A DNA stretch of 51,185 bases, from contig CANQII010000003.1 of assembly GCA_947623875.1 (NCBI GenBank), forward strand, positions 1 to 51,185. Reading direction: 5' to 3'. This DNA comes from an uncultured Oscillospiraceae bacterium. Its GTDB lineage: Bacteria; Bacillota; Clostridia; Oscillospirales; Oscillospiraceae. Shown here piece by piece: positions 10,213-19,659 of this stretch. Under the pieces are notes generated by a model, which was not told the origin of the DNA, ran no database searches, and worked only from the letters and a program-made list of their open reading frames with translations. How positions within the stretch are numbered: position 1 is the first letter of the stretch; the number at the start of each line of letters is the position of its first letter. The position numbers were made by a program, and so were the translations under genes.

Positions 10213-10990
10213 GGAACTTTTTTATTTATCAGCGGGCTATAGTAGATGTCGTAGCGTTACCCATGCTGGAGAAACCTCACTTTCGAGTGCATTATAGCAC
10301 GTATCAGTACGTACGCCAACAATCTTTTGAAAAAAACGGGATATTACGTTTTGCGCTTTTCGGCCGGACTTCTGAATCTTCGATGAGACCATATCAGCTT
10401 CCAGACAATTTGCAACGGCAGGCGCATGCACTCGCTTTTCAGCAGTGTCATCTCTTGGATGCGACCTTTTCCCCTTCAGATAGCCGAGGATAATCAGGAC
10501 CTCACCCATACTCGCCAGTGCTGCCGCAACGCGCTCAATGATATAGGAGGTGGACTGCCGGGTTGGATGACACCGGGTACAAGTTCTAAAGTCTGTAGTG
10601 TAGAACATGTCCTTGGCAGCATGTCCGGGAGGGATGCGCCTCTTGTGCTGTCGGTGAGAATGGCGTCATTGCCGGCGGTGTCCTGTAAGGTATCGGTTCT
10701 GTCGCGGATGGCGCAGTTAGGATCCAAAAAAGCCGGGGATTTGCTGGCCCCGTGCGGCAAAATACCAGTGATTGGACTTGCAAGGTCAAAAAGCTTTACA
10801 GACTTTGTAATAGAAGGATTTCATGTCCTTCCCGTCAGGATTGGCTCTCTCCTGCACGGCGAGCAGCAGGCTGGTGACATCGGCACACCCACTCAGCAAC
10901 CCGCGTAGTCCTTAGCTCAGCAGCCGTTATCCAGCTTTTCTTTTGAAGCGCTTCGCAGAAAACTTCTATGGTGCTTTCGCTATTTTCTTC

Positions 10991-11019
10991 TTGACTCTCA
11001 ACCACTGTGCTTGTATAAT
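10991..11019 (+). promoter_or_regulatory. Promoter of intact hicAB
   Basis: TTGACT-N17-TATAAT. Confidence 0.8.
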
Positions 11020-11050
11020 GGGTGAGTGGCTTGGGAGGGGTGACAAAGCA

Positions 11051-11239
11051 ATGCCGATGACGCCGCATGAGATAATCAAGCTACTGGAGTCCAATGGTTT
11101 CGTGCACCTGCGTACAAATGGCTCTCATCTGTTTTTTAGGAATCCGCAGACTGGCAGAACTACCACTGTTCCTAATCATGCTGGGGCATTGAAAAAGGGC
11201 ATGGAGCAAAAGATTTTGAAAGATGCAGGTTTGAAATAG
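11051..11239 (+). CDS. hicA: HicA family toxin (mRNA interferase)
   Basis: MTPHEIIKLLESNGFVHLRTNGSHLFFRNPQTGRTTTVPNHAGALKKGMEQKILKDAGLK. Confidence 0.92.
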   Translation: MPMTPHEIIKLLESNGFVHLRTNGSHLFFRNPQTGRTTTVPNHAGALKKGMEQKILKDAGLK

Positions 11240-11250
11240 GAGAGGTTATT

Positions 11251-11658
11251 ATGGATAAGCTTTACTACCCATCCATCATGCATCCAGAGGACGAAGGTGG
11301 CTACAGTGTCTGGATGTATGATATCGCCGGGTGCAATTCCCAAGGCGAAACGCTTGCTGAAGCGGTTGAGAACATCAAGGATGCATTCGGCTTATATTAC
11401 GAAGATGCTGCCGAAGGGTGCTCTGTTCTTCCGCCTCCGTCTGCTCCAAACAATGTGAAATTGGATGATGGCGACTTTGTTGTAGTGATCGAGTTCTCGC
11501 CCAGTGAATACATGGCAAGCAAATCCACTAAGCCCGTAAAGAAGACTCTTTCTATTCCTGCGTGGCTCAACAGCATGGCAGAGGCACAGCATCTCAATTT
11601 TTCTGCCATCTTCCGGTCTGCACTCCTTGAGCAGTTGAATTTAGGCATAAGTAATTAA
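11251..11658 (+). CDS. hicB: HicB family antitoxin
   Basis: YYPSIMHPEDEGGYSVWMYDIAGCNSQGETLAEAVENIKDAFGLY N-terminus; KKTLSIPAWLNSMAEAQHLNFSAIFRSAL C-terminus. Confidence 0.93.
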   Translation: MDKLYYPSIMHPEDEGGYSVWMYDIAGCNSQGETLAEAVENIKDAFGLYYEDAAEGCSVLPPPSAPNNVKLDDGDFVVVIEFSPSEYMASKSTKPVKKTLSIPAWLNSMAEAQHLNFSAIFRSALLEQLNLGISN

Positions 11659-11694
11659 AGTAAGTGGGTGCAGAGCACTGCACCCACTTACTTT
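11657..11694 (+). terminator. Terminator after hicAB
   Basis: AAAGTAAGTGGGTGCAG-agca-CTGCACCCACTTACTTT. Confidence 0.85.
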
Positions 11695-11953
11695 CTTGTT
11701 CGCGTAATCCCGATAGTATGCCTGGAAGCCGTGCAATCTATAGCATTTTCGCCAGTCTTATAACCATTATTCTCGGTCTCTCACATTTGTTTTAATTGTG
11801 ATAAGCATTTTACTATTCATTCAACACAGAGCTATTTTTCTGAGTAGAATCCACAGGGGAGAAGTCCAAAGATGCAGCAAAGCAATGCATGGGAAACTAT
11901 AGGAACCATCTGAACATTTATGCATTCAGCTCCACACCAGTATAGGAACTATC

Positions 11954-11988
11954 GAGAGATCTGATCACAGAAGATCAGATCTCTTTTC
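11954..11988. terminator. Hairpin/terminator in intergenic region
   Basis: AGAGATCTGATC-acagaa-GATCAGATCTCT followed by TTTTCTT. Confidence 0.6.
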
Positions 11989-12161
11989 TTGCTGTTAAAT
12001 AGCTGTAAAGGGATATGCTTTACAGAAATCAAAACGTGGTATGGCGTGATTTCTATGCAGTCCGCCCTCTCCCCTGCCCTGCTTTTCCCGGGAAATCTTG
12101 CATCTTGCCACCCCTTCCTGCTGCGTGTACAATGGGATTGATACAAGAAGCCGCCCGCCGA

Positions 12162-12193
12162 TTGACCGTTTTTTGACCTTTCCCTGCTACACT
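12162..12193 (+). promoter_or_regulatory. Putative OmpR-type operator/promoter upstream of the two-component system
   Basis: TTGACC-N5-TTGACC-N9-TACACT; same architecture at 14183-14214. Confidence 0.65.
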
Positions 12194-12219
12194 GTGGGAA
12201 ACAACAAGGAGTGAGAACC

Positions 12220-12894
12220 ATGGCCCGTATCATGATTGTAGACGACGAGAAGATGCTCACAGATCTGCTGTCTCAGCACCTGCAGGACTGTGGGTACGAG
12301 ACCCTCACGGCCAATGACGCCTCCACCGCCCTGAAGCTGCTGCCCCGGAATCCGGATCTGATCCTGTTGGACATCAACATGCCGGGAACAGACGGTCTGG
12401 AGCTCTGCCGCACCATCCGAAATCACGTCTCCTGCCCCATTCTCTTCTTGACCGCCCGCATTTCGGAACAGGACAAAGTGATCGGCCTGGATTACGGCGG
12501 GGACGACTACATCACAAAGCCCTTCTCCCTGAAGGAGCTCACCGCCCGGATCGCCGCCCATCTCCGCCGGGACCAGCGCACCCTGATTCGGTCTTCCGTG
12601 CTCACCACCCCGGACGGCCTGGTGGTGAACCTCTCGGAGCGCCGGGTCTTCTACCGGGACCAGGAGATTCTCTTCTCCCGCCGGGAGTTCGATGTTCTCG
12701 AATTTCTCCTCACCAACCGGGGCCGCGTCTTCGACCGTGAGCGGATCTACGAGTGCGTCTGGGGCCTGGAGGCGGAGGGGGACAGCGGCGTGATCAAGGA
12801 ACACATCCGCAAGATCCGCGCCAAGCTCCGGGAGGTCTGCCAGAGGGACTACATTGAGACGATCTGGGGAGTGGGATACAAATGGACAGATTGA
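12220..12894 (+). CDS. Response regulator, OmpR/PhoB family
   Basis: MARIMIVDDEKMLTDLLSQHL...; winged-helix C-terminus; RBS aaggag. Confidence 0.95.
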   Translation: MARIMIVDDEKMLTDLLSQHLQDCGYETLTANDASTALKLLPRNPDLILLDINMPGTDGLELCRTIRNHVSCPILFLTARISEQDKVIGLDYGGDDYITKPFSLKELTARIAAHLRRDQRTLIRSSVLTTPDGLVVNLSERRVFYRDQEILFSRREFDVLEFLLTNRGRVFDRERIYECVWGLEAEGDSGVIKEHIRKIRAKLREVCQRDYIETIWGVGYKWTD

Positions 12895-14186
12895 AGTCCA
12901 GATACCGGGATTGGAACCTCCGGCAGTCCTTTATCGTAACGGTTGCCATCACCTTCGGAATCGTAGTGCTGCTCTCCCTGGCGGTGATCTGGGGCTGCGC
13001 CAGTCTGCAGCATTGGCTGCTGCCGGACTCCAACCAGGTGTACCTCTCCCTGGATGCCGCCACCGCCAGCGGCAAAACCGTGCACTACACCATCCGGTGT
13101 GTTCTTGGAGAGGACACGCCCTCCGGGCTCAATGTCCTCTCAGCACTGGATGAAAACGGCAATCCCGTTTCAGATCTGCTGGATCCAAGCTCCGTAGCAG
13201 CCAGCGTTACCCGAGCGGAGAGCGACTTCACCCTTCTCTCTCCCAAGCGGAAACTCCTGTACCAGGCCTGCGATATAGCAATGGTGGCTGTCCCAGTACT
13301 GATCTCCATCGGCGGAGTACTGCTCTGCGGGTTCACCTTCTATCGCAAAAAGCTGGAGAAACCGCTCATGATTCTCTCCCAGGCCACCGCCCAGATCGCG
13401 GCGCAAGACCTGGATTTCACCCTGCACTACGATGCCCAGGACGAGCTGGGCCAGCTCTGCCAATCCTTCGAGAAGATGCGTCAGGCCCTGGAGGAGAACA
13501 ACCGCGCCATGTGGAAAATGTTAGAGGAGCGGAAGCTGATCCAGGCCTCCGTGGCCCATGACCTACGCAATCCCATCGCCATCATCCAGGGATACGCAGA
13601 GTACCTGCAGCTGCACCTCCCTGCCCGGGACCTGTCTCCGGAAAAGGCGGAGGAGACCGTCTCCAACATTGCCAAGGCAGCCCGGCGGCTGGAGCAGTAC
13701 ACCGAGTCCGTCCGGGCCGTCAACCAACTGGAGGAGATTGAGATTCACCCCACAGAGCACTGCGCCGCTGTCCTGATGACAGACCTCACCGCGGACCTCT
13801 CCCAGATGGCAGTAGACGCCGGCAAGATCCTCCAGATCTCCGGCACACTCCCAGACACCGTCATCCGCATAGACACCGCCATTCTGTATCGCGTTCTGGA
13901 GAACCTTCTGAGCAACGCCATTCGCTTTGCAGAGAGTCAGATCCAGCTGTCCTGTGCTCTCCAGGAACACACCCTCTCCATCACCGTCTCAGACGATGGC
14001 CCCGGCTACCCGGAGGAGATTTTGTCCGGCAAGGCAAGGCTGCTGCTCTCCTCCCCGGACGAAAACGGCCACTGCGGCATGGGCCTCACCGTCTGCAGGA
14101 TCCTCTGTCAGAAGCACGGCGGCAGTCTGACACTGTCCAACCGAACACCCCACGGCGCCGCTGCAAAAATTCTCCTCCCCCTTTGA
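12882..14186 (+). CDS. Sensor histidine kinase
   Basis: HAMP region; H-box VAHDLRNPIAIIQGYAEY; N-box NLLSNAIRFA; G-box DDGPGYP. Confidence 0.95.
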   Translation: MDRLKSRYRDWNLRQSFIVTVAITFGIVVLLSLAVIWGCASLQHWLLPDSNQVYLSLDAATASGKTVHYTIRCVLGEDTPSGLNVLSALDENGNPVSDLLDPSSVAASVTRAESDFTLLSPKRKLLYQACDIAMVAVPVLISIGGVLLCGFTFYRKKLEKPLMILSQATAQIAAQDLDFTLHYDAQDELGQLCQSFEKMRQALEENNRAMWKMLEERKLIQASVAHDLRNPIAIIQGYAEYLQLHLPARDLSPEKAEETVSNIAKAARRLEQYTESVRAVNQLEEIEIHPTEHCAAVLMTDLTADLSQMAVDAGKILQISGTLPDTVIRIDTAILYRVLENLLSNAIRFAESQIQLSCALQEHTLSITVSDDGPGYPEEILSGKARLLLSSPDENGHCGMGLTVCRILCQKHGGSLTLSNRTPHGAAAKILLPL

Positions 14187-14214
14187 CCGTTTCTTGACCG
14201 CTCCCCGCTAAGAT
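14183..14214 (+). promoter_or_regulatory. Putative OmpR-type operator/promoter upstream of the lipoprotein-ABC operon
   Basis: TTGACC-N5-TTGACC-N9-TAAGAT, overlapping the kinase stop codon. Confidence 0.65.
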
Positions 14215-14267
14215 CTCCCTGTGCATCCTCTCCGGAGGATGATTACCCACAAGGAGGTCTTTTCATC

Positions 14268-15740
14268 GTGAAGAAACTGCTCTGTCTTGTACTCTCCCTG
14301 GGGCTGCTGCTCTCCCTCTGCGGCTGCGGGGAGAAAGAGCCCCAGGAGACCGGCGATGTCTCCGGAAACGGCTGGCCTGTCCAGACCAGCCGAAATCCGG
14401 ACACTTCCATCGCCCCGACATCCAGCCCGCCGGCGGATCAGACGGCCGCCCCAGAGGATACCCCAGCAGACGGACCGGAAACCAGCGAGGTTGATCCCGC
14501 CCCCGGCGGATCCGGCGATCTCACCCTTCTATACCACCAGCAGCGGCAAGTCTCCCACAGCTATACCGATGCCGGCTTCTACCACCTCACCCGGGAGGAG
14601 ATCCGCCTGCCGGACGGCCGCTCCGCCAGGCAGCTGCTGTACGTGGATTTTGCCACCCAGCAGGAGATCTATCTCTGCAGCGATGCGTCCTGTACCCACA
14701 ACACCCCGGACTGCACCGCTGTGTACCCCACAGACACCTTTGCCTTGAACACCGCCCTCTTCGCCTGGCAAGACAGCCTCTACATCCTCAGCAAGGAGCA
14801 GGACCAGGACGGCACGGCCGTGATGGGCGTTCTGGGAGACAGCGGCAGCACCCCTGTGGAGGCCGTGCCCACCTATCTGTACCGGGCAAACCTGGACGGT
14901 ACCGGCCGGGAGCGGATCTGTGCTTTGGACGGCGGCCTCACTGTGGAGGACCTGGCTGTAGGAGACAGTAAAGGGATATACCTTGTCACAAAGAGGGTGT
15001 CCACCCAGCAAAGCGGCGGGAGCGCATACCAGACCAGCTCAGAGCGGACCTTATGCTTTGTCAGCACGGAGACCGGCCAGGTACAGGAGATGCTGTCCCT
15101 GGATCTGGGGGACGGGATAGATTGGGACATCGTTGGGTGCACCGGTAGGAAGCTGGTGCTCTACGGGATAGACTTCGGCCGCACCGTCTCTCAGGGCGAG
15201 CTGCATCAGGATGGCACCACGAACCTCTATCAGCAGTCCGCAGATGTCTTTGCCACACTGGATGTGGACAGCGGTGCCTTCCAGGAGCTGTACCGAGTGG
15301 AGGCGCCGCTCTCTCGGAGCTATGCAGTAGATGGGCGGTGTCTGTACTATTCCGTCACAGGCGGAGGTGTCATCACCCGCGTGGACCTGCAAACCGGGGC
15401 GCAGTCCACCCTCTGCACCATCTCCCAGGACGCCATCTGGGGCATGGTGGGAGACCGGCTGTACACCCGGGACGACCGAGACCGCACTTTATACTTCATA
15501 GACACCGCCACCGGCGCTGTGAGTCACTGCGGCCTCCGGGAAAAGTCCATGGGCTCCACGCTGCGGTTTCTCGCCGAGACTCCAGACAGCGTCCTCGCCG
15601 TCTACGACAGCGATGTCTCCGCCAGAGGAGACGGCTCCTATACCATCTACGGGTATCGGTACGGCCTCATCCGCAAGGAGGACCTGTACGCCGGTCGGGA
15701 CGCCTTCCAGCCCATCCGTATGACAGGGAGCGGCCTATGA
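14268..15740 (+). CDS. Putative lipoprotein (beta-propeller-like sensor/accessory)
   Basis: GTG start, RBS aaggagg; signal peptide with LLLSLCGC lipobox. Confidence 0.75.
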   Translation: MKKLLCLVLSLGLLLSLCGCGEKEPQETGDVSGNGWPVQTSRNPDTSIAPTSSPPADQTAAPEDTPADGPETSEVDPAPGGSGDLTLLYHQQRQVSHSYTDAGFYHLTREEIRLPDGRSARQLLYVDFATQQEIYLCSDASCTHNTPDCTAVYPTDTFALNTALFAWQDSLYILSKEQDQDGTAVMGVLGDSGSTPVEAVPTYLYRANLDGTGRERICALDGGLTVEDLAVGDSKGIYLVTKRVSTQQSGGSAYQTSSERTLCFVSTETGQVQEMLSLDLGDGIDWDIVGCTGRKLVLYGIDFGRTVSQGELHQDGTTNLYQQSADVFATLDVDSGAFQELYRVEAPLSRSYAVDGRCLYYSVTGGGVITRVDLQTGAQSTLCTISQDAIWGMVGDRLYTRDDRDRTLYFIDTATGAVSHCGLREKSMGSTLRFLAETPDSVLAVYDSDVSARGDGSYTIYGYRYGLIRKEDLYAGRDAFQPIRMTGSGL

Positions 15741-16483
15741 GCACGTTAACGCTGAACGGCATCACCAAGCGGTACCGGGACAAACTGGCCCTGGACGATG
15801 TCTCCCTCTCTCTGGACCACGGGATATACGGCCTGTTGGGTCCCAACGGCGCCGGCAAGTCCACCCTGATGCACATCATCACCGGCACCCTCAAGCCAGA
15901 CAGCGGCTCCGTTACTTGGGATGGCAAAGAGATCGGCGCACTCGGGGCGCAATACCGGGCCCTTCTGGGTTACGCGCCCCAGCAGCAGGGCCTCTACGAT
16001 GCCTTTACCGGACGCCGGTTTCTGGCCTATATGGCCACCCTGAAGGGGATCCCCAAGAGGGAGCTCAAAGCTGAGATTGATCGGGTTCTATCATACGTCC
16101 ATATGGCGGAGGCCGCAGACCGGCCTCTCGGCACGTACTCCGGTGGCATGCGCCAGCGGATTCTCATCGCCCAGGCCATTCTGGGAGACCCCAAGCTCAT
16201 CGTACTGGACGAGCCCACCGCCGGGCTGGATCCCAAGGAGCGGGTGCGGATCCGGGAGCGGATCGAGGCCTTAGCCGGGGAGAAGATCATCCTGATCTCC
16301 ACCCATGTGGTGTCTGATATCGAGTCCATTGCAAAAGAGATCATCCTGATCCGGGCAGGCCGCATCCTGGACCGCGCTCCGGTGGCGGACCTGTATCGGC
16401 GGTACAGGGTCTCGGGGCTGGAAGAGGTGTACATGCAGCTCTTTGGAGAGGAGGAGCGGGATGCTTCGGCTCACCCTCTTTGA
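15737..16483 (+). CDS. ABC transporter ATP-binding protein
   Basis: GLLGPNGAGKSTLMHI; YSGGMRQRILIAQAIL; IVLDEPTAGLDP; ATGA overlap with the upstream gene. Confidence 0.95.
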   Translation: MSTLTLNGITKRYRDKLALDDVSLSLDHGIYGLLGPNGAGKSTLMHIITGTLKPDSGSVTWDGKEIGALGAQYRALLGYAPQQQGLYDAFTGRRFLAYMATLKGIPKRELKAEIDRVLSYVHMAEAADRPLGTYSGGMRQRILIAQAILGDPKLIVLDEPTAGLDPKERVRIRERIEALAGEKIILISTHVVSDIESIAKEIILIRAGRILDRAPVADLYRRYRVSGLEEVYMQLFGEEERDASAHPL

Positions 16484-18728
16484 GCTCCAGAAGGTCTGGG
16501 GCAAGCGGAGCTTTCTCTTTGCCGTGTGTGTGCTGCTGGCCCTGAACCTCTTTTTCCTCTGGTACACCCATCTGCCGGAAGGCAATACCCCGGACCTCAC
16601 AGCGTACAAGCACTTCTCCCAGGACATCGCCGGCATGAGTGAGGCGGAAAAGCACGCCTTTGTCCTAGACCGCAAAGAGATCCTGGACGGTGTGTCCTTT
16701 GTGGCGGAGATCCTCACCATGCAGCAGAGCGACATCGGCGCCGCCTTCGCGCAAGACGAACTGGCCTCCCACCCCGGCGTCTTTGAGACCTGGTATCCCC
16801 TGTATCAGTCCGGGGAGTACCTCCGCTACACGGATACCCTGGAGCAGGAGACGGCGCTCATTGGCAAACTGTTTGCCGAGGAGAGCAAGGTATCCGGGTA
16901 CGGGGAATACCTCCAGTCCATCCAGAACCGCAAGGATTCCCTCAGCGGCATCTCCATCTTCGTTGCCCAGGACCAGAACAGCTTTGCCGCCCGAAACATT
17001 CAAAAGAGCGCCCAGGATTTTGCCGGGCTGTCTGATGCAAGCATCCGCTGGATCCCGTCCAAGGGCCTCACCGCTGCCCTGGAGAGTCTCTGGACAGACC
17101 TGCTGCTGATTCTGCTGTCTTTTCTGTTCGCGGGCAACCTCATCACCGAGGAGAAACAGAAGGGGCTGCTGTACATCACCCGCAGCACCCGATCCGGCAT
17201 GGGCACCAGCATGGCCGCCAAGCTTCTGGCGTTCCTGATCCACTGTCTCGCGTCCGCCGCGCTGCTCTATTCTGCCAACCTGCTGTATTTTGCCGCCGCT
17301 GCAGGTGGCTGGGACCTCACCGCAAGCATTCAGTCTCTTGCCCCATACCTGGAGAGCAGCCTGCCCATCCGCATCTGGACCTTTCTCGTCCTCTCGGTGA
17401 TCACCAAGGCGCTGGTGCTGTTTGCAGTAGGGGGCGTGCTGATCGGGGTATGTGTCCTCTCCAGCAGCATCCTGCTCCCCTATCTCAGCGGCATGGCGTT
17501 TTGGGCGGCCAATTGGGCCCTGTATCAGTTCATCCCGGCGGCGTCCAAGCTCAGCGCCGTCAAGTACCTGAACCTCTTTGGAGCCCTCCGGGCGGAGTCC
17601 CTATACGGCTCGTACCTGAACCTGAATGTCTTTGGGCACCCGGTCTCCCGGCTCGCCCTGTCCTGGGGGATCGTGGTACTGGTCTCCGCCGCCGGCACCG
17701 TTCTCAGCCTGGTAGGCTTCGCCAAGACAGAAAACCTTGGGACAAAGGACGCTGTGCACCCGGTGGTGCTCCCCTTCCGCCCCCACGCCTCCCTCCTTCG
17801 GCATGAGGCATACAAGATTCTCCTCACCAACCGGGGTCTTGCGGTGCTGCTGGTGTTCTGCTGTCTCATCGGATACAACACCTTCCGGCAGACATACAGC
17901 CCCACCCCTCAGGAACAGTACTATCAGTCCCTGATGCTGCAGCTGGAGGGTCCCCTCACCGAGGCAAAGGTGGAACTTCTGGCAGAAGAGGACGGCCGGT
18001 ATCAGAAGGCCTTCCAGGAGATCGCCGCTATAGACGCCCAGGTAGAGGCCGGCACCATAGACAGCGATACCGCGGACGCCATGAAGCTGCCCTGGCAGAG
18101 CGTCACCGCATTCTATCCCTCGTTCCAGCGGGTGCAGCAGCAATATGAGCGCATCCAAACCCATGGCGGCGCCTTTCTCTACGACACCGGCTACCTGTAT
18201 CTCCTGGGTGCACTGGGCCGCAGCTCCTTGCCGGAGTTTCTCCTCCTCACCCTGGGAGTAATCCTGGCCTTCTGTCCGGTGCTTTCCGCAGAGTTTCAGT
18301 CCGGCGCCTGGCCGCTGCTCTGTGCCACCCGCCGGGGCAAAGGGTCTGTCCTGCGGGCCAAGGTCTTGGTGTGCTCGCTGTCCTCTGCCCTCTATTTCCT
18401 TCTGCCGTTTTGCTTTCGGTGGATCAGCATTGCTCCTGTCTTTCCCACGCACGGGCTGTCCTGCTCTGCCCAGAGCATCCCGTACTATGCGGCGCTCCCG
18501 GCTTTCTTGCCCGTCTGGGGGCTGCTTCTATGCAAGTTACTCCTCCAGGTGCTGTCTGGACAGGTCCTCACCCTCATTGTAATCGGCCTCTCCGGCTGGC
18601 GGAAGACCCATGTGCAGGCCCTGTTCTTCGGCCTGGTGCTGCTGGCGGCGCCCCTGCTGCTGGCCCTTCTGGGTTTCTCCTATGCCCAGAACTTCTCCCT
18701 GTATCCGGTGTACGCTCTACCATTCTAA
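16461..18728 (+). CDS. ABC transporter permease (large, ABC-2-like)
   Basis: Multiple hydrophobic segments; translationally overlaps the ATPase gene. Confidence 0.82.
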   Translation: MLRLTLFELQKVWGKRSFLFAVCVLLALNLFFLWYTHLPEGNTPDLTAYKHFSQDIAGMSEAEKHAFVLDRKEILDGVSFVAEILTMQQSDIGAAFAQDELASHPGVFETWYPLYQSGEYLRYTDTLEQETALIGKLFAEESKVSGYGEYLQSIQNRKDSLSGISIFVAQDQNSFAARNIQKSAQDFAGLSDASIRWIPSKGLTAALESLWTDLLLILLSFLFAGNLITEEKQKGLLYITRSTRSGMGTSMAAKLLAFLIHCLASAALLYSANLLYFAAAAGGWDLTASIQSLAPYLESSLPIRIWTFLVLSVITKALVLFAVGGVLIGVCVLSSSILLPYLSGMAFWAANWALYQFIPAASKLSAVKYLNLFGALRAESLYGSYLNLNVFGHPVSRLALSWGIVVLVSAAGTVLSLVGFAKTENLGTKDAVHPVVLPFRPHASLLRHEAYKILLTNRGLAVLLVFCCLIGYNTFRQTYSPTPQEQYYQSLMLQLEGPLTEAKVELLAEEDGRYQKAFQEIAAIDAQVEAGTIDSDTADAMKLPWQSVTAFYPSFQRVQQQYERIQTHGGAFLYDTGYLYLLGALGRSSLPEFLLLTLGVILAFCPVLSAEFQSGAWPLLCATRRGKGSVLRAKVLVCSLSSALYFLLPFCFRWISIAPVFPTHGLSCSAQSIPYYAALPAFLPVWGLLLCKLLLQVLSGQVLTLIVIGLSGWRKTHVQALFFGLVLLAAPLLLALLGFSYAQNFSLYPVYALPF

Positions 18729-18753
18729 AGCCCCACACCGCCAAGTGCTGTAA

Positions 18754-18798
18754 AGAAAAAACGCTGTACAGGCAGAGCATCGCCTGTACAGCGTTTTT
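18754..18798. terminator. Bidirectional terminator
   Basis: AAAAAACGCTGTACAGGC-agagcatc-GCCTGTACAGCGTTTTT. Confidence 0.9.
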
Positions 18799-18926
18799 CG
18801 GCTTTGGCATCACGCCTCACAGTCGCCTTTGAATGTCTATATGGGCTGGATTTCGATGCCTTGCGCATTATCTGTGGAAAGCCTTCCCCAGGCAACCGGA
18901 GGATGGATATCGCATACATCCCATTT

Positions 18927-18956
18927 TGTCCCGAATACTATATATTTTTCGGGACA
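18927..18956. promoter_or_regulatory. Palindromic operator-like site downstream of the AbiEi-like gene
   Basis: TGTCCCGAA-N12-TTCGGGACA, perfect 9-bp arms; related to 19615-19641. Confidence 0.55.
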
Positions 18957-18991
18957 TCTGCAAGTTCGGTTGATGTATCCGGCGGCATATT

Positions 18992-19600
18992 TTATACCTC
19001 CCCGGCAATCAGACGTATCGTGTCATAGACCCAATCCGTAGACTCTGCCGCCTCCTGCAACATGGCAGTTTTGTCGTCTTTACTAGGGCGCGACTTGAGA
19101 ATCCTGATCGTCTTGGATGTGACGTTTTCCCGTCCGAGGGTTTTCAGTGCCTGAATGACAAGAATCGTTATGCGGGAAAGACCCGTGATCTCCTTGTTGG
19201 TCCTGTGCTTGAACAACAGCGTTGTGTTGTTCCAGCGATACGTCTTGTATGGTCCATCACTGATGTAGGACCACACCGCAGGGACCTGTGTGGACAGGCC
19301 CAACAGGTTTAAGGCGGCATTCCCGCAAGGTGCTATTGTCCAATGATAATTTCGAGCCAGCGCTTTCGCTACTTTCTCCGGATCTGCTGCCACACATTCT
19401 TTCAGCATTTCGCTATATTCTGGCTTCTCAAATACACCACGCAGGATACGCCGAAGGATACCTGCCTGCGCCAAACGGTTCAGGTTTCGTCGTATCGTTT
19501 CCGCGTCCGCAATATCCGCAAAATCCGGACCAACAAAAACGGTTCCTTCTGCAGCGGCACCAATTCGTTCCTGGATCTGCTGAGAATACCCCTTCGCCAT
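18992..19600 (-). CDS. AbiEi-like antitoxin / DUF6088 family protein (orphan)
   Basis: MAKGYSQQIQERIGAAAEGTVFVGPDFADIADAETIRRNLNRLAQAGILRRILRGVFEKPEYSE: winged-HTH AbiEi/DUF6088-type N-terminus. Confidence 0.82.
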   Translation of the reverse strand: MAKGYSQQIQERIGAAAEGTVFVGPDFADIADAETIRRNLNRLAQAGILRRILRGVFEKPEYSEMLKECVAADPEKVAKALARNYHWTIAPCGNAALNLLGLSTQVPAVWSYISDGPYKTYRWNNTTLLFKHRTNKEITGLSRITILVIQALKTLGRENVTSKTIRILKSRPSKDDKTAMLQEAAESTDWVYDTIRLIAGEV

Positions 19601-19614
19601 CTTGCTCGCCTCCT

Positions 19615-19641
19615 GTTGTCCCGAACATTATTCTGGACAAC
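19615..19641. promoter_or_regulatory. Palindromic operator-like site upstream of the AbiEi-like gene
   Basis: GTTGTCC-N13-GGACAAC, 14 bp upstream of the start codon. Confidence 0.55.
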
Positions 19642-19659
19642 TTTTTCTGGAGTGCCGTT

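Noticed and set aside
10237-10908. Assorted ORFs between the decayed and intact hicAB
   Set aside because: No recognisable motifs, no clear RBS, overlapping on both strands; likely decayed intergenic DNA.
11895-11955. Two FRT-arm-like sequences (ACTATAGGAACCAT, AGTATAGGAACTAT)
   Set aside because: They are in direct, imperfect orientation without the inverted partner or 8-bp core of FRT; likely chance similarity.
18800-18990. Possible AbiEii toxin remnant downstream of the AbiEi-like gene
   Set aside because: Reverse-strand frames were read through; none shows a nucleotidyltransferase motif, so the toxin is called absent rather than degenerate.
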